NCBI RefSeq assembly: GCF_001682855.1
Contig: NZ_MAQW01000012.1
Span: 1,247,038 to 1,288,056, forward strand
Source: Bacillus sp. FJAT-27264
GTDB taxonomy: Bacteria > Bacillota > Bacilli > Paenibacillales > Paenibacillaceae
Reading direction: 5' to 3'
DNA: 41,019 nt
Of this stretch, positions 23,205 through 31,434 are shown piece after piece. The stretch's first letter is position 1. Every line of letters begins with the position of its first letter. A program made the position numbers and the translations under genes. The notes under the pieces are model-generated. The model was not told where the DNA came from. It saw nothing but the letters and a program-made list of their open reading frames with translations, and did not search any database.

Positions 23205-24575
23205 TTAAGTCGCAGCCGTTGCAGCGGATGCAGCCGCCCGCTCATGGCCCGCTTGAAAATGGCGGAGACCCGGCCGCTCCAACCCGAGATGCTCGCGCAG
23301 TGTGCTTCCGGTATATTCTTTCCGAAACAACCCCCGCTCCTGGAGAATCGGTACAACATGGTCGACGAATTCATCAAGATTGCCCGGCAGCACCGGCGGC
23401 ATAATGTTGAATCCATCGCAGCCATATTCCTGAAACCAATGCTGCATAAAGTCAGCCAACTGCTCATAGGTGCCCACAAACTGCATATGCCCCCGGGCAC
23501 CAATCAGACGCCCTCCTAAATCCTGAATAGAAAGGCGCTCTTTGCGCGCCATGTCCATGATGAGCTGTACGCGGCTTTTCATGCCGTTGGTCGCTTCGAC
23601 AGGGTCGGGAATGTCCGGTAGCTCCCCTTCAATTGGGTAGCCGGAGAGGTCAAAATTAAGCATGTTGGACAGTGCACCGACAATTATATTGGACGGAATC
23701 AAATCCTGAAGCTCCTTGTATTTCTGCTGCGCTTCCGCCTCCGTTGCCCCAATGATTGGTGACAGACCCGGCATGATCTTGATGCTGTCCAGCTGCCTGC
23801 CATTGGCCACAAGCTTCCCTTTGACACTGGCATAGAATGCCTGCGCCGCTTCCAGCGATTGCTGCGCGGTAAAGATCACTTCTCCGAACGCAGCAGCAAA
23901 GTCCTGTCCCGGAGCGGAAGAACCCGCCTGGATTAGTACAGGATAACCTTGCGGCGGGCGGGGAACATTGAGCGCCCCTTTCGCCGAATTCCACTGTCCC
24001 TTGTATTCAACTTCCTTCACCTTCGCTCCGTCAGCGAAAATCCCTGCCTTGCGGTCGATGACAAGCGCATCATCCTCCCAAGTATCCCAGAGCCGGGTGA
24101 CAATCTCCACGAATTCTCGTGCCATCTCATAGCGAAGACCATGCTCCGGGTGTTTGTCCTTGCCGTAGTTGTGAGCTTCAACATCCAGCTGCGACGTTAC
24201 GATGTTCCAACCCGCGCGCCCTTCACTTAGATGATCAAGTGAGGCAAATTTCCGCGCAACGTTATAAGGCTCGTTATATGTTGTCGATACGGTCGCCGTC
24301 AATCCGAGCTTCTCCGTCACCGTCGATAAGGCTGCGAGCAGCTGAACCGGCTCCAGCATGCCGGAAGCCGCATCCTCAACGTCCCGAACGTACAACAGAT
24401 CGGCCAGAAACATCATATCGAACTTTCCCCGTTCGGCGGTTTGCGCCAGCTTTTTATAAAACTTGAAGTCAAACAGCCCTTCCGCCCCGGATTCCGGATG
24501 CCGCCAGCCATAATGATGATGGCCACTGTAATAGATGAAGGCTCCCAAATGAAGCTGCTCATCCCTTCTTCCCAT
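23205..24575 (-). CDS. NtaA/DszA/SnaA-type FMN-dependent monooxygenase
   Basis: A 456-residue luciferase-like monooxygenase of the NtaA/SnaA/DszA group. Features are LGAFIYYSGHHHYGWRHPES at the start, FDMMFLADLLY, the SEGRAGWNIVTS core, HGLRYEMAREF, and the QAGSSAPGQDFAAAFGEVIF phosphate-binding region. Such enzymes use FMNH2 from a separate reductase to oxidise sulfides, sulfones, aminopolycarboxylates or pristinamycin-type compounds. It is the last gene of an operon with an SsuA-like binding protein and two SsuC-like permeases, so oxidative release of sulfur from an organosulfur compound is the best guess. ATG at 24575 with AGGAGGGG. The end is alanine-rich. No FMN reductase is seen in the window; the azoreductase is not linked. 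Confidence 0.9.
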   Translation of the reverse strand: MGRRDEQLHLGAFIYYSGHHHYGWRHPESGAEGLFDFKFYKKLAQTAERGKFDMMFLADLLYVRDVEDAASGMLEPVQLLAALSTVTEKLGLTATVSTTYNEPYNVARKFASLDHLSEGRAGWNIVTSQLDVEAHNYGKDKHPEHGLRYEMAREFVEIVTRLWDTWEDDALVIDRKAGIFADGAKVKEVEYKGQWNSAKGALNVPRPPQGYPVLIQAGSSAPGQDFAAAFGEVIFTAQQSLEAAQAFYASVKGKLVANGRQLDSIKIMPGLSPIIGATEAEAQQKYKELQDLIPSNIIVGALSNMLNFDLSGYPIEGELPDIPDPVEATNGMKSRVQLIMDMARKERLSIQDLGGRLIGARGHMQFVGTYEQLADFMQHWFQEYGCDGFNIMPPVLPGNLDEFVDHVVPILQERGLFRKEYTGSTLREHLGLERPGLRHFQAGHERAAASAATAAT

Positions 24576-24602
24576 CGTAAGCCCCTCCTGCCTTGGTGTT
24601 AG

Positions 24603-25421
24603 TCACCCTTTGAACGTGTCACGCCAGCGAAGCCAGCGCTTCTCCAATAGCCGGACACCTGAATCAGATATCTTGCCAATTAAGGCGAAAATAATGATGC
24701 CGACAAAGACGACATCCGTTCTCATATACGCTCTTGCGTCCTGAATCATATAGCCGATGCCAGCGCTCGTGCCCATCATCTCCGCGACGACAAGCACCAG
24801 CCAGGCAATGCCAAGCGACAACCTGATACCGAGTAAGATATTCGGCAGCGCAGACGGGACGATCAGCTTCGTAATGAGCTGCAACCGCGAATACTGAAGG
24901 ATACGTGCGACTTCGAACAGTTTCAAATCTACGTTTCGGATGCCGAGAAACGTATTGACGTAGACAGGAAAAAAGGCGCCTAGTGAGATGATTAATATTT
25001 TGGAAAACTCGCCAATGCCAAACCACAATATAAACAGCGGTATCAGCGACAGTAGCGGAATGGTCCACATCATCTGCAGCGACGGATCGAGCGTCTTTTC
25101 GGCGATTTTATTCAGACCGGTCAATAGCCCAAACAGCAATCCCGTCCCTGCGCCCAGCAAAAAGCCAACCATCGCCCGATAAACGCTGATGCTCATATGC
25201 TTATAGAGCTCGCCGCTGGCGATCAGCTCCACAAACTGTTTCACAATGGCACTCGGTGTGGGCAGCATAGATGCCGGTACAAGATCGAGCTGTCCGATTG
25301 CCTCCCAGACGATTGCGATCGCTATCGGCACAAGCCAGCCGTGAAGCGGCCTCGGAATCGCTCGGAGCCAACCTTCCTCCTCTGAGCGCGATCTTTTCTC
25401 ATCCAATACTTGCCCACTCAT
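24603..25421 (-). CDS. SsuC/TauC-type ABC transporter permease (copy 2)
   Basis: A 272-residue inner-membrane protein with about six hydrophobic helices. The BPD transport domain contains the short EAA-like loop FEVARILQYSRLQLITKLIV, followed by PSALPNILLGIRLSLGIAWL, typical of sulfonate, nitrate and taurine importers (SsuC/TauC/NrtB). The start overlaps the stop of copy 1 by 4 bases (ATGA), so the two are translationally coupled. The two permeases are clear paralogues, as shown by near-identical NILLGIRLS/NILLGVRLS and VVAEMMG stretches. They may pair as a heterodimer, which is unusual in a family that normally uses a homodimer. Confidence 0.9.
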   Translation of the reverse strand: MSGQVLDEKRSRSEEEGWLRAIPRPLHGWLVPIAIAIVWEAIGQLDLVPASMLPTPSAIVKQFVELIASGELYKHMSISVYRAMVGFLLGAGTGLLFGLLTGLNKIAEKTLDPSLQMMWTIPLLSLIPLFILWFGIGEFSKILIISLGAFFPVYVNTFLGIRNVDLKLFEVARILQYSRLQLITKLIVPSALPNILLGIRLSLGIAWLVLVVAEMMGTSAGIGYMIQDARAYMRTDVVFVGIIIFALIGKISDSGVRLLEKRWLRWRDTFKG

Positions 25422-26266
25422 AGCTTTCCGTCTCCCTTATAGCTGTCCTGCCAGCGCAGTAACCGCCGCTCCAGCAATTTCACCAACGAATCCGTTAGCT
25501 TGCCCACAACCGCAAATACAATAATGCCGACGAACACGACAGAGGTCAGCGAGAATGATCTAGCATCATTGATCAGAAAACCAACGCCAGAGCTAGAGCC
25601 CATCATCTCCGCAACTACGAGCACCAGCCAGGCAACTCCGACTGACAACCTTACTCCCAGCAAAATGTTCGGCATGGCGGCGGGAATGACCAGCTTCGTG
25701 ATCATGTGCCATTTGCTAAATTGAAGGACCCGGCCGACTTCGAACAGCTTGCCATCTACCGAGCGAATGCCAAGGAACGTATTGACGTAGAGCGGAAAAA
25801 ACGTCCCTTTGGCGATCAGTAGCACTTTCGACGTCTCACCAAAGCCGAACCACAGAATGAACAACGGCGCAATTGCGAGATGAGGCAGCGTACGCAGCAT
25901 TTGCAGCAGTGGATCGAGCAGCCGCTCTGTTTTATAGGAGAAACCTACCCAAATGCCGGCCGCCAGCCCCAACCCCCCGCCAAGCAAGAAGCCAAGCAGC
26001 GCTCTCCATGCCGAGATCCCGAGATGACGAATCAGCTCGCCGGAAGATGTCAGACTGGCGAATTCCTTCACTATTTTACTGGGAGCAGGCAATAAAATAG
26101 GATTCAACTTTCCCATAACAGCCGCAATCTCCCAGATCACAACCGTTGCGACCGGCAGCAAGATCCCCAGCGCTACATTGGTAATCTGTATGGATCGCCG
26201 CCGCTTCAATCTTCCGGGAGTCCTTCTTTTCTCCTTTACGAGCGGCGTTGCTGCCGCATTCTCCAT
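25418..26266 (-). CDS. SsuC/TauC-type ABC transporter permease (copy 1)
   Basis: 282 residues, about six transmembrane helices, a basic N-terminal stretch (KEKRRTPGRLKRRR) before the first helix, and the loop FEVGRVLQFSKWHMITKLVI, then PAAMPNILLGVRLSVGVAWL. It belongs to the SsuC family, as does the overlapping second permease. Start ATG at 26264-26266 with GAGGTGG 6 bases upstream; the in-frame GTG 9 bases earlier would include that site. It begins 42 bases after the binding-protein stop codon. No ATPase gene lies in the operon. Confidence 0.9.
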   Translation of the reverse strand: MENAAATPLVKEKRRTPGRLKRRRSIQITNVALGILLPVATVVIWEIAAVMGKLNPILLPAPSKIVKEFASLTSSGELIRHLGISAWRALLGFLLGGGLGLAAGIWVGFSYKTERLLDPLLQMLRTLPHLAIAPLFILWFGFGETSKVLLIAKGTFFPLYVNTFLGIRSVDGKLFEVGRVLQFSKWHMITKLVIPAAMPNILLGVRLSVGVAWLVLVVAEMMGSSSGVGFLINDARSFSLTSVVFVGIIVFAVVGKLTDSLVKLLERRLLRWQDSYKGDGKL

Positions 26267-26308
26267 GAGTGCCACCTCGTTCTGTTCGTTTCATTTGTCT
26301 ATACGCCT

Positions 26309-27316
26309 TTATTTCAAAGCTTCTTTCACGTATTGGTTGTCGAATACCTCGGATACATTGATCTTTTTACGAATATTTCCAATTTCATATTGGAAGTCAG
26401 CCGTTTTCTGCTGCTCAGCAATGATCTCGTCACTTACAGGGATATTGATTATTTTGGACCGTACCTGCGTTCCTTTGATCACCTCAACCGGAACTTTACG
26501 TTCTGTTGCGTAGCGGTTCAACGCTTCGTCCAAGTTCTGTTCTTCCCATAGCCGGGTTTTCTCGAATACCTTCAAATAAAGTGTGACAAGCTCTGGATAT
26601 TTCTCAGCAAACTCTTTACGCACGATCTGGAAAGACGGGGATAATACCCCCAACTGCTCGCCGTCCGTCAACACTTTAGCTTTGCCCGTTAACGTATTCA
26701 GCGTAATGTACGGGTCCCAGGTAGCCCATGCATCTACGCCGCCCGACTCGAATGCTGGCTGTGCTTCGTCCGGCTGAAGCTGAATAATCTCGACATCAGT
26801 GTCTTTAATACCGGCTTCATCCAGACCCCAATAGAGGAAGTTGTAGGCATTGCTCCCTTTGGCTACGGCTATCTTCTTACCTTTCAAATCATCAATCGTT
26901 TTAAGCGCGCTACTTGTTGGAGTAATGATCGCAACATTGTTCTTTCCTTCGAGCAATTGCGAAATGACCTTGAACGGAATATCTGCTGCCTGGGCGGCAA
27001 TGATCGGCATGTTACCAAGACCGGCAAAATCAAGATGATTGGAAGCTATGGCTTCCGTCATCGGAGGCCCGCTCTGGAACTCTGCCCATTCGACCTTCAC
27101 GCCAAGCTTTCCGAACTCATCCTCAAACCATTTCTCCTCCCTTGCTTTGCCCCAAAGCCCTCCGCTGCCCTGAACGCCCAATTTCACGGTCAATCCCTCA
27201 TAGTTATTGGTATCCTTGCCTTCTTTGGCATCACTTCCGCTTTTTTCAGTATTGGCGCAACCTACCGTAAGCACCGCTATCAATAGAATCACAGCCCATA
27301 CTCTGAATAATTTCAT
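26309..27316 (-). CDS. SsuA-like lipoprotein substrate-binding protein
   Basis: 335 residues. The N-terminus MKLFRVWAVILLIAVLTVGC ends in a lipobox with Cys20, so it is lipid-anchored outside. The mature part follows the SsuA/TauA/NrtA pattern: LTVKLGVQGSGGLW, FAGLGNMPIIAAQAADIPFK, LKGKKIAVAKGSNAYNFLYW and GGVDAWATWDPYI. These proteins bind aliphatic sulfonates, sulfate esters or related anions. The start is ATG at 27314-27316 with GGGGGAAT upstream; an in-frame extension of 57 codons overlaps the structured leader and is rejected. It is the first gene of the operon with two permeases and a monooxygenase, and is preceded by a promoter and an attenuator-like leader. Confidence 0.9.
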   Translation of the reverse strand: MKLFRVWAVILLIAVLTVGCANTEKSGSDAKEGKDTNNYEGLTVKLGVQGSGGLWGKAREEKWFEDEFGKLGVKVEWAEFQSGPPMTEAIASNHLDFAGLGNMPIIAAQAADIPFKVISQLLEGKNNVAIITPTSSALKTIDDLKGKKIAVAKGSNAYNFLYWGLDEAGIKDTDVEIIQLQPDEAQPAFESGGVDAWATWDPYITLNTLTGKAKVLTDGEQLGVLSPSFQIVRKEFAEKYPELVTLYLKVFEKTRLWEEQNLDEALNRYATERKVPVEVIKGTQVRSKIINIPVSDEIIAEQQKTADFQYEIGNIRKKINVSEVFDNQYVKEALK

Positions 27317-27380
27317 CTCCCATTCCCCCATCGATTGATTTAAATAAACTTTTCTCACATGATTACTAGGTATTGGACAT

Positions 27381-27463
27381 AAAAAAAAGAGATGCCACGG
27401 TACATTCTGCTGCATTCTTGCTAGCAGTATTGCCCCGTCAATCTCCGGTTGTCTGGTCGATTG
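27381..27463 (-). promoter_or_regulatory. Leader terminator with competing stem (possible attenuator)
   Basis: On the minus strand three stem segments nest: GAGAT (27441-27445) with ATCTC (27389-27393), ACGG (27435-27438) with CCGT (27397-27400), and CTGCT (27423-27427) with AGCAG (27407-27411). They are followed by eight T, as in an intrinsic terminator. Upstream, CAATC (27459-27463) can pair with GATTG (27439-27443), which shares bases with the outer terminator stem, so the two folds exclude each other. The element lies between the promoter at 27520-27549 and the binding-protein start. Confidence 0.5.
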
Positions 27464-27519
27464 GACAATATTCAATTGTTCATCCACAAACTGAATATGT
27501 ATTCGTTTTGTTACCTGTT

Positions 27520-27549
27520 ATATTAGCAATGACTTAAATCACTTGTCAA
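27520..27549 (-). promoter_or_regulatory. Sigma-A promoter of the SsuA-like operon
   Basis: On the minus strand TTGACA (27544-27549) and TAATAT (27520-27525) are 18 bases apart, with a start site near 27512, right after the TetR gene. The leader transcript before the start codon would be about 195 bases. Confidence 0.7.
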
Positions 27550-27560
27550 ACTATTTTTTG

Positions 27561-28163
27561 TCATTTCTTAGGAACACTAAATAAGGTTACGATATTTACA
27601 GCTTGGATCTTTACCGGAATTTCATAGCCGGGCGCCAATTGCAGCGTTAAGCCTTGAATCAAGCTGACAAAATAAAAGGCAAGCTCCTTCGGATCACCCT
27701 CAATAATGACACCTGCGTACTGTCCCTGCCGCATAATCTCAGCCATAGGTTCCAGATTCGTGGTGAATCTGCGTGTAGCCGCTTCTCGCAGCTCCGGATT
27801 CACCGTTTCGTTCGTCCGGATGCTTTGCAGCATAATCGTAAACGCCCAGTTCTCAGGTGTCGCGATCCAGCTCTCACAAATGAGATGAAGCTTTTCCCGG
27901 GCATCCATAACTAGCGCAGCTTGATTGGATATTTGACGGCCATAATCGATTTGCCCCCGCTGCAGCACCGCACTGAATATATCTTCCTTCGATTTAAAAT
28001 AATTGTAGACGTTGCCGACACTAAGTCCGGCCTCCTTGGCAATATCCTTCACACTGGCGGAATCAATCCCCCGTTTTGCAATTACCTGAAGGGAACAATC
28101 CAGAATATGCTCCCGTCTCACTTCTCTTAATTGTTGATCTTTTTCTACATTTCTCGGTGACAC
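27561..28163 (-). CDS. TetR/AcrR-family regulator
   Basis: 200 residues. The N-terminal DNA-binding region is complete: LREVRREHILDCSLQVIAKR, GIDSASVKDIAKEAGLSVGN and VYNYFKSKEDIF. The C-terminal ligand domain has no clear subfamily signature. Start GTG at 28161-28163 with AGGAGG 6 bases upstream; the 28 further in-frame codons include that site and a low-complexity stretch. The stop at 27561 is 12 bases from the promoter of the SsuA-like operon, which it probably controls. Its own promoter is a perfect 34-base copy of that in front of the LLM gene at 20075-21151. Confidence 0.9.
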   Translation of the reverse strand: MSPRNVEKDQQLREVRREHILDCSLQVIAKRGIDSASVKDIAKEAGLSVGNVYNYFKSKEDIFSAVLQRGQIDYGRQISNQAALVMDAREKLHLICESWIATPENWAFTIMLQSIRTNETVNPELREAATRRFTTNLEPMAEIMRQGQYAGVIIEGDPKELAFYFVSLIQGLTLQLAPGYEIPVKIQAVNIVTLFSVPKK

Positions 28164-28266
28164 TGGAAACCTCCTAGAAGTATACGAAGTATAAGGCGCG
28201 GATAGGACAACAACAAGATAGCAGTGGGACACCGCAACTCCACCCAATCCGCTCTACCCATCTGCA

Positions 28267-28300
28267 TATTCTATCTCTTTATAGTTAAATATTCAAAATA
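28267..28300 (-). promoter_or_regulatory. 34-bp repeat, copy 2: promoter of the TetR gene
   Basis: Identical over 34 bases to 21233-21266. On the minus strand TTGAAT (28291-28296) and TAGAAT (28268-28273) are 17 bases apart, with a start near 28261, about 98 bases before the GTG codon. The remainder of the divergent region (28301-28396) has only a weak plus-strand promoter candidate, with -10 box TAAAAT at about 28360. Confidence 0.75.
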
Positions 28301-28396
28301 CCTTTTACTTCCGCAGAATCCCTTATCCATCTTCTATTACCTGAAATCCCCTCCTATGGTAAAATCAAAGCAGAATATACCATTTAGGAGCACATA

Positions 28397-29098
28397 ATGA
28401 ATCAGACTAAAGTGATACTTATTATTGAGGATGAACAGCATATCTCCCGCATTCTGAAGGATTATATTCAATTGCACCGCTATGAAGTACATATCGCCGA
28501 CACTGGCACGACAGGTCTACAGCTTGTTGAGTCGTTAAGCCCTGATTTCATCATCCTGGATATTATGCTCCCCGATGTCAACGGAATCGAGCTGTGCCAG
28601 CAGATCCGGGATATCACCCGAAGTCCAATTCTCATCTTGAGCGCCCGGGGCAGTGATACAGACAAAGTGCTGGGACTCGGATTCGGCGCAGATGATTATA
28701 TGACTAAACCTTTTTCATTGAGCGAGTTGGTAGCAAGAATTCAGGCGCATCTGCGCAGAATTGACGGCATGGAGATCCAGCCCCGGCAGGATGAGGTGCT
28801 TACTCTGGATTCTCTCACTATGGATAAAAAAGCATATAAAGCCACACTCGGCGAACAGGAACTCTCTTTATCGGCCAAGGAATTCGAACTGCTATATTTT
28901 CTGGCCCAGCATAAAAATCAAGTATTCTCCAAAAGCCAATTGCTGGATCAGGTCTGGGGGTACACCTCCTATGGCGATGAGAGCACCATTACTGTGTATA
29001 TTCGACGACTAAGAGAGAAGATAGAGACTGACCCTTCCAATCCAATTTATCTCAAAACCGTATGGGGCGTCGGCTATAAATTTAATCTGATGAAATGA
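28397..29098 (+). CDS. OmpR/PhoB-family response regulator
   Basis: 233 residues. The receiver has the acidic pocket E11-D12, phospho-acceptor D55 (FIILDIMLPD) and lysine 104 (DDYMTKPF). The winged-helix output domain spans about 133-231, with LSAKEFELLYFLAQ, VWGYTSYGDESTITVYIRRL and the closing TVWGVGYKF. ATG with TTAGGAG upstream. The kinase gene starts 4 bases after the stop, so the two are one unit. The neighbouring ABC transporter suggests a system in which the kinase reports on the transporter or its substrate. Confidence 0.95.
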   Translation: MNQTKVILIIEDEQHISRILKDYIQLHRYEVHIADTGTTGLQLVESLSPDFIILDIMLPDVNGIELCQQIRDITRSPILILSARGSDTDKVLGLGFGADDYMTKPFSLSELVARIQAHLRRIDGMEIQPRQDEVLTLDSLTMDKKAYKATLGEQELSLSAKEFELLYFLAQHKNQVFSKSQLLDQVWGYTSYGDESTITVYIRRLREKIETDPSNPIYLKTVWGVGYKFNLMK

Positions 29099-29102
29099 GA
29101 GA

Positions 29103-30563
29103 ATGGGGAACGAAGGAATGTATTGGAGGCATTGGTTCAAAACGTGGTTCATCTCGGTGTTAATCTGCATTTTCGTTATTGTGGGATGTAGCGCCTTCAT
29201 CTATTACAAGCTGGAGACCCAGGAACATAACGATTTCGCCCGCTATACCGTCAATCAAGCGCGGGTGGAGGTAAGCGAGATCATGTTTTTTCTGGAGCAG
29301 CAGCATTCAGTCCTGTCTAGCCAGCAAGACATGCAAGACAAGCTGCTCAATTGGAGCCAGCAGAAGAAACTGGACCTGGTGTACGCCGGACTGGATGGCA
29401 CCGTTCTTTTTGACTCCTCCCGCCAGTTCCAGCCGCTCATAGACAAGCTTGATCTCAAGAATAGCGTGCACTACGATCTGCATGCTTCCAAGACGAACCC
29501 GGGTAGCCTTACACTTGCCTTCCCTGTGATCGATCCTGTATCGAAAAGGCAGACGGGCAATGCCATTTTCACCTTACCTGAAGAAATTCTCGACTATGAA
29601 CAACCCACATCTATTCCCATCGTCTTCCCAGTGCTAATGGTTACCGCCCTCATTGTTCTGCTACTCCTTCTGTTTCAGCTAAAGAAAAGAATAAACAGCG
29701 CCCTATTGCGGCCCATCAACCGCTTGAAGGATCATTCCGAGGCGATTCTCAGGGGGAACTATGAACAGAAAGCAGAGTATGTGGAACAAGATGAAATCGG
29801 TGAAGTCTATGCCGTATTCGACCAGATGAGACAAGAGATTATGGAACTCAGTCAGCAGCGAGATGCACAGAACAAAGCTCAAAAAGAGCTGATTTCGAAT
29901 ATTTCACATGATCTGAAGACGCCTTTAACCACCGTGAAAGCTTATATTGACGCCATACAGGATGGAATTTGCCCCGATCTGCCTGCCATCATGGAATACA
30001 TGGAGATTATGCAATCCCAAACGAACAAAATGGCTGTGCTGGTTGAAGACCTGCTTGTGCATGCCCTAAGAGATTTAGGACAAATCTCCGTTACCCTTAC
30101 GGAGTGTTATAGCAAAGAGGTGTTCGAGAGTATCTTGAGACCCATCGGTCCGTATATCCGTACCACAGGCGTCAACTTTATTGAAGCGGCGGAGATTCCC
30201 AATGTGTTGATCCGGATAGACCCGGTTCGACTGGAACAGCTTATCTCTAACCTGACTGCGAATGCGCTTAAGCACACTTCGGCGGGCGACTCCATATCAA
30301 TTGAGATTGTACAGCAGCAAGACCAGTTGAAAGTGACCGTATCAGATACAGGTGAAGGGATTCATCCACAGGATATGCCTTTTATCTTTGAACGATATTT
30401 TCAGGGTCAAGCCCCTCCATCTTACGAAAATAGATTAAAGGATGGCTCTGGCTTGGGCTTGTCCATTTGCAAACATATTATAGAGGCGCATCAGGGAACC
30501 ATTTCTTTTAAAAGTGTCAAACATCAGGGAAGCGCATTTTATTTCACCCTGCCCTTATGCTAA
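29103..30563 (+). CDS. Sensor histidine kinase (HAMP, HisKA, HATPase)
   Basis: Up to 486 residues. Transmembrane helix 1 at about 14-34, an extracellular region of about 135 residues, helix 2 at about 171-192, a HAMP linker, the phospho-His at 269 in SNISHDLKTPLTTVKA, an N-box LISNLTANALKHT, a G-box DTGEGI, and the end GSGLGLSICKHII, which is a complete HATPase. ATG at 29103 and ATG at 29118 are both possible; GGGGAACGAAGG supports the second. It partners the OmpR-type regulator just upstream. The extracellular loop is too long for the loop-less BceS-type kinases, so it can detect a signal directly. Confidence 0.93.
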   Translation: MGNEGMYWRHWFKTWFISVLICIFVIVGCSAFIYYKLETQEHNDFARYTVNQARVEVSEIMFFLEQQHSVLSSQQDMQDKLLNWSQQKKLDLVYAGLDGTVLFDSSRQFQPLIDKLDLKNSVHYDLHASKTNPGSLTLAFPVIDPVSKRQTGNAIFTLPEEILDYEQPTSIPIVFPVLMVTALIVLLLLLFQLKKRINSALLRPINRLKDHSEAILRGNYEQKAEYVEQDEIGEVYAVFDQMRQEIMELSQQRDAQNKAQKELISNISHDLKTPLTTVKAYIDAIQDGICPDLPAIMEYMEIMQSQTNKMAVLVEDLLVHALRDLGQISVTLTECYSKEVFESILRPIGPYIRTTGVNFIEAAEIPNVLIRIDPVRLEQLISNLTANALKHTSAGDSISIEIVQQQDQLKVTVSDTGEGIHPQDMPFIFERYFQGQAPPSYENRLKDGSGLGLSICKHIIEAHQGTISFKSVKHQGSAFYFTLPLC

Positions 30564-30570
30564 TTGGCGT

Positions 30571-30625
30571 AATCCTGTCTTGCTGTAATACTTTATTAAT
30601 ATTCTGATAAGATTATTGCAGGATT
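30571..30625. promoter_or_regulatory. Promoter region of the ABC genes with inverted repeat AATCCTG/CAGGATT
   Basis: The 107-base gap between the kinase and the ATPase gene holds AATCCTG (30571-30577) and CAGGATT (30619-30625) flanking an AT-rich core. The arms could be a response-regulator site, or chance. No consensus -35 box is seen. Confidence 0.35.
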
Positions 30626-30670
30626 CCCCTTCTACAATGAACGAAAGAAGCTTACAGGAGGAATCTAATT

Positions 30671-31429
30671 GTGCTGAATACGGCCATCATCCAAGCTAAA
30701 AACCTGTGTAAAACCTATTCCACAGGCAGCGAACAATTCCACGCCATCCGCAATATCGATCTAGACATCTATCAGGGTGATTTCACAGTAATTATGGGCG
30801 ATTCCGGCTCAGGAAAATCTACGCTGCTCTATATGCTTAGCGGCCTGGATTCCCTAACTGCGGGCGAGGTCTATTTCAGACAACAGCGTATTGACCAATT
30901 TTCCGAAAAAGAGCTTGGCGCCTTCCGAACGCAAAAAATTGGCTACGTCTATCAGAGCAGTAATCTTGTGCCAGACCTCACCCTTTTTGAAAATATCGCC
31001 TTGCCCGGCTATGTTGCACGGACCTCCAAGCGTGAGGTGAAGCAAAAGGCCTTATCCCTGATGGCGTCCATGAATATTGATGCACAGCAGAAACGGTTGC
31101 CTGCCGAGGTATCGGGAGGACAGCAGCAAAGAGCAGCGATTGCACGGGCGCTAATGAATACACCGGAGATTATTTTCGCGGATGAACCGACTGGAAGCTT
31201 AAATTATGAACAAGGGGTTAAAGTGCTGGATATCCTGACACAAATGAATGCCAAAGGCCAGTCCATCGTCATGGTCACACATGATATCAAGTCCGCCTGT
31301 CGGGGGAGTCGAATTATCTTTATCCGGGATGGAAAAGTGGGCGGCATGCTGGAACTGGATCCCTATTCCCCGGATAGGCTGCAGGATCGAGAATCCCTTA
31401 TCTTCTCTTATATCACTGGGAGGGGGTAA
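30671..31429 (+). CDS. ABC transporter ATP-binding protein (MacB/LolD type)
   Basis: 252 residues. Walker A GDSGSGKST at 43-51, Q-loop Q95, signature VSGGQQQR at 147-154, Walker B IIFADEP at 167-173 followed by TGSLNYE, and the switch histidine in MVTHDIKSA. The FADEPTGSLN pattern assigns it to the MacB/LolD/BceA family, which powers extrusion or mechanotransmission rather than import. Start GTG at 30671 with AGGAGG 9 bases upstream. The permease gene begins 5 bases after its stop. Confidence 0.94.
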   Translation: MLNTAIIQAKNLCKTYSTGSEQFHAIRNIDLDIYQGDFTVIMGDSGSGKSTLLYMLSGLDSLTAGEVYFRQQRIDQFSEKELGAFRTQKIGYVYQSSNLVPDLTLFENIALPGYVARTSKREVKQKALSLMASMNIDAQQKRLPAEVSGGQQQRAAIARALMNTPEIIFADEPTGSLNYEQGVKVLDILTQMNAKGQSIVMVTHDIKSACRGSRIIFIRDGKVGGMLELDPYSPDRLQDRESLIFSYITGRG

Positions 31430-31434
31430 CGTCG

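Noticed and set aside
27317..27487. 57-codon N-terminal extension of the SsuA-like protein
   Set aside because: It would place 57 residues before a perfect lipoprotein signal peptide, and the stretch overlaps the structured leader and terminator.
27381..27512. S-box (SAM) riboswitch or T-box leader upstream of the SsuA-like operon
   Set aside because: The conserved S-box core and the T-box AGGGTGGNACCGCG motif are absent; only a generic terminator and a competing stem are visible.
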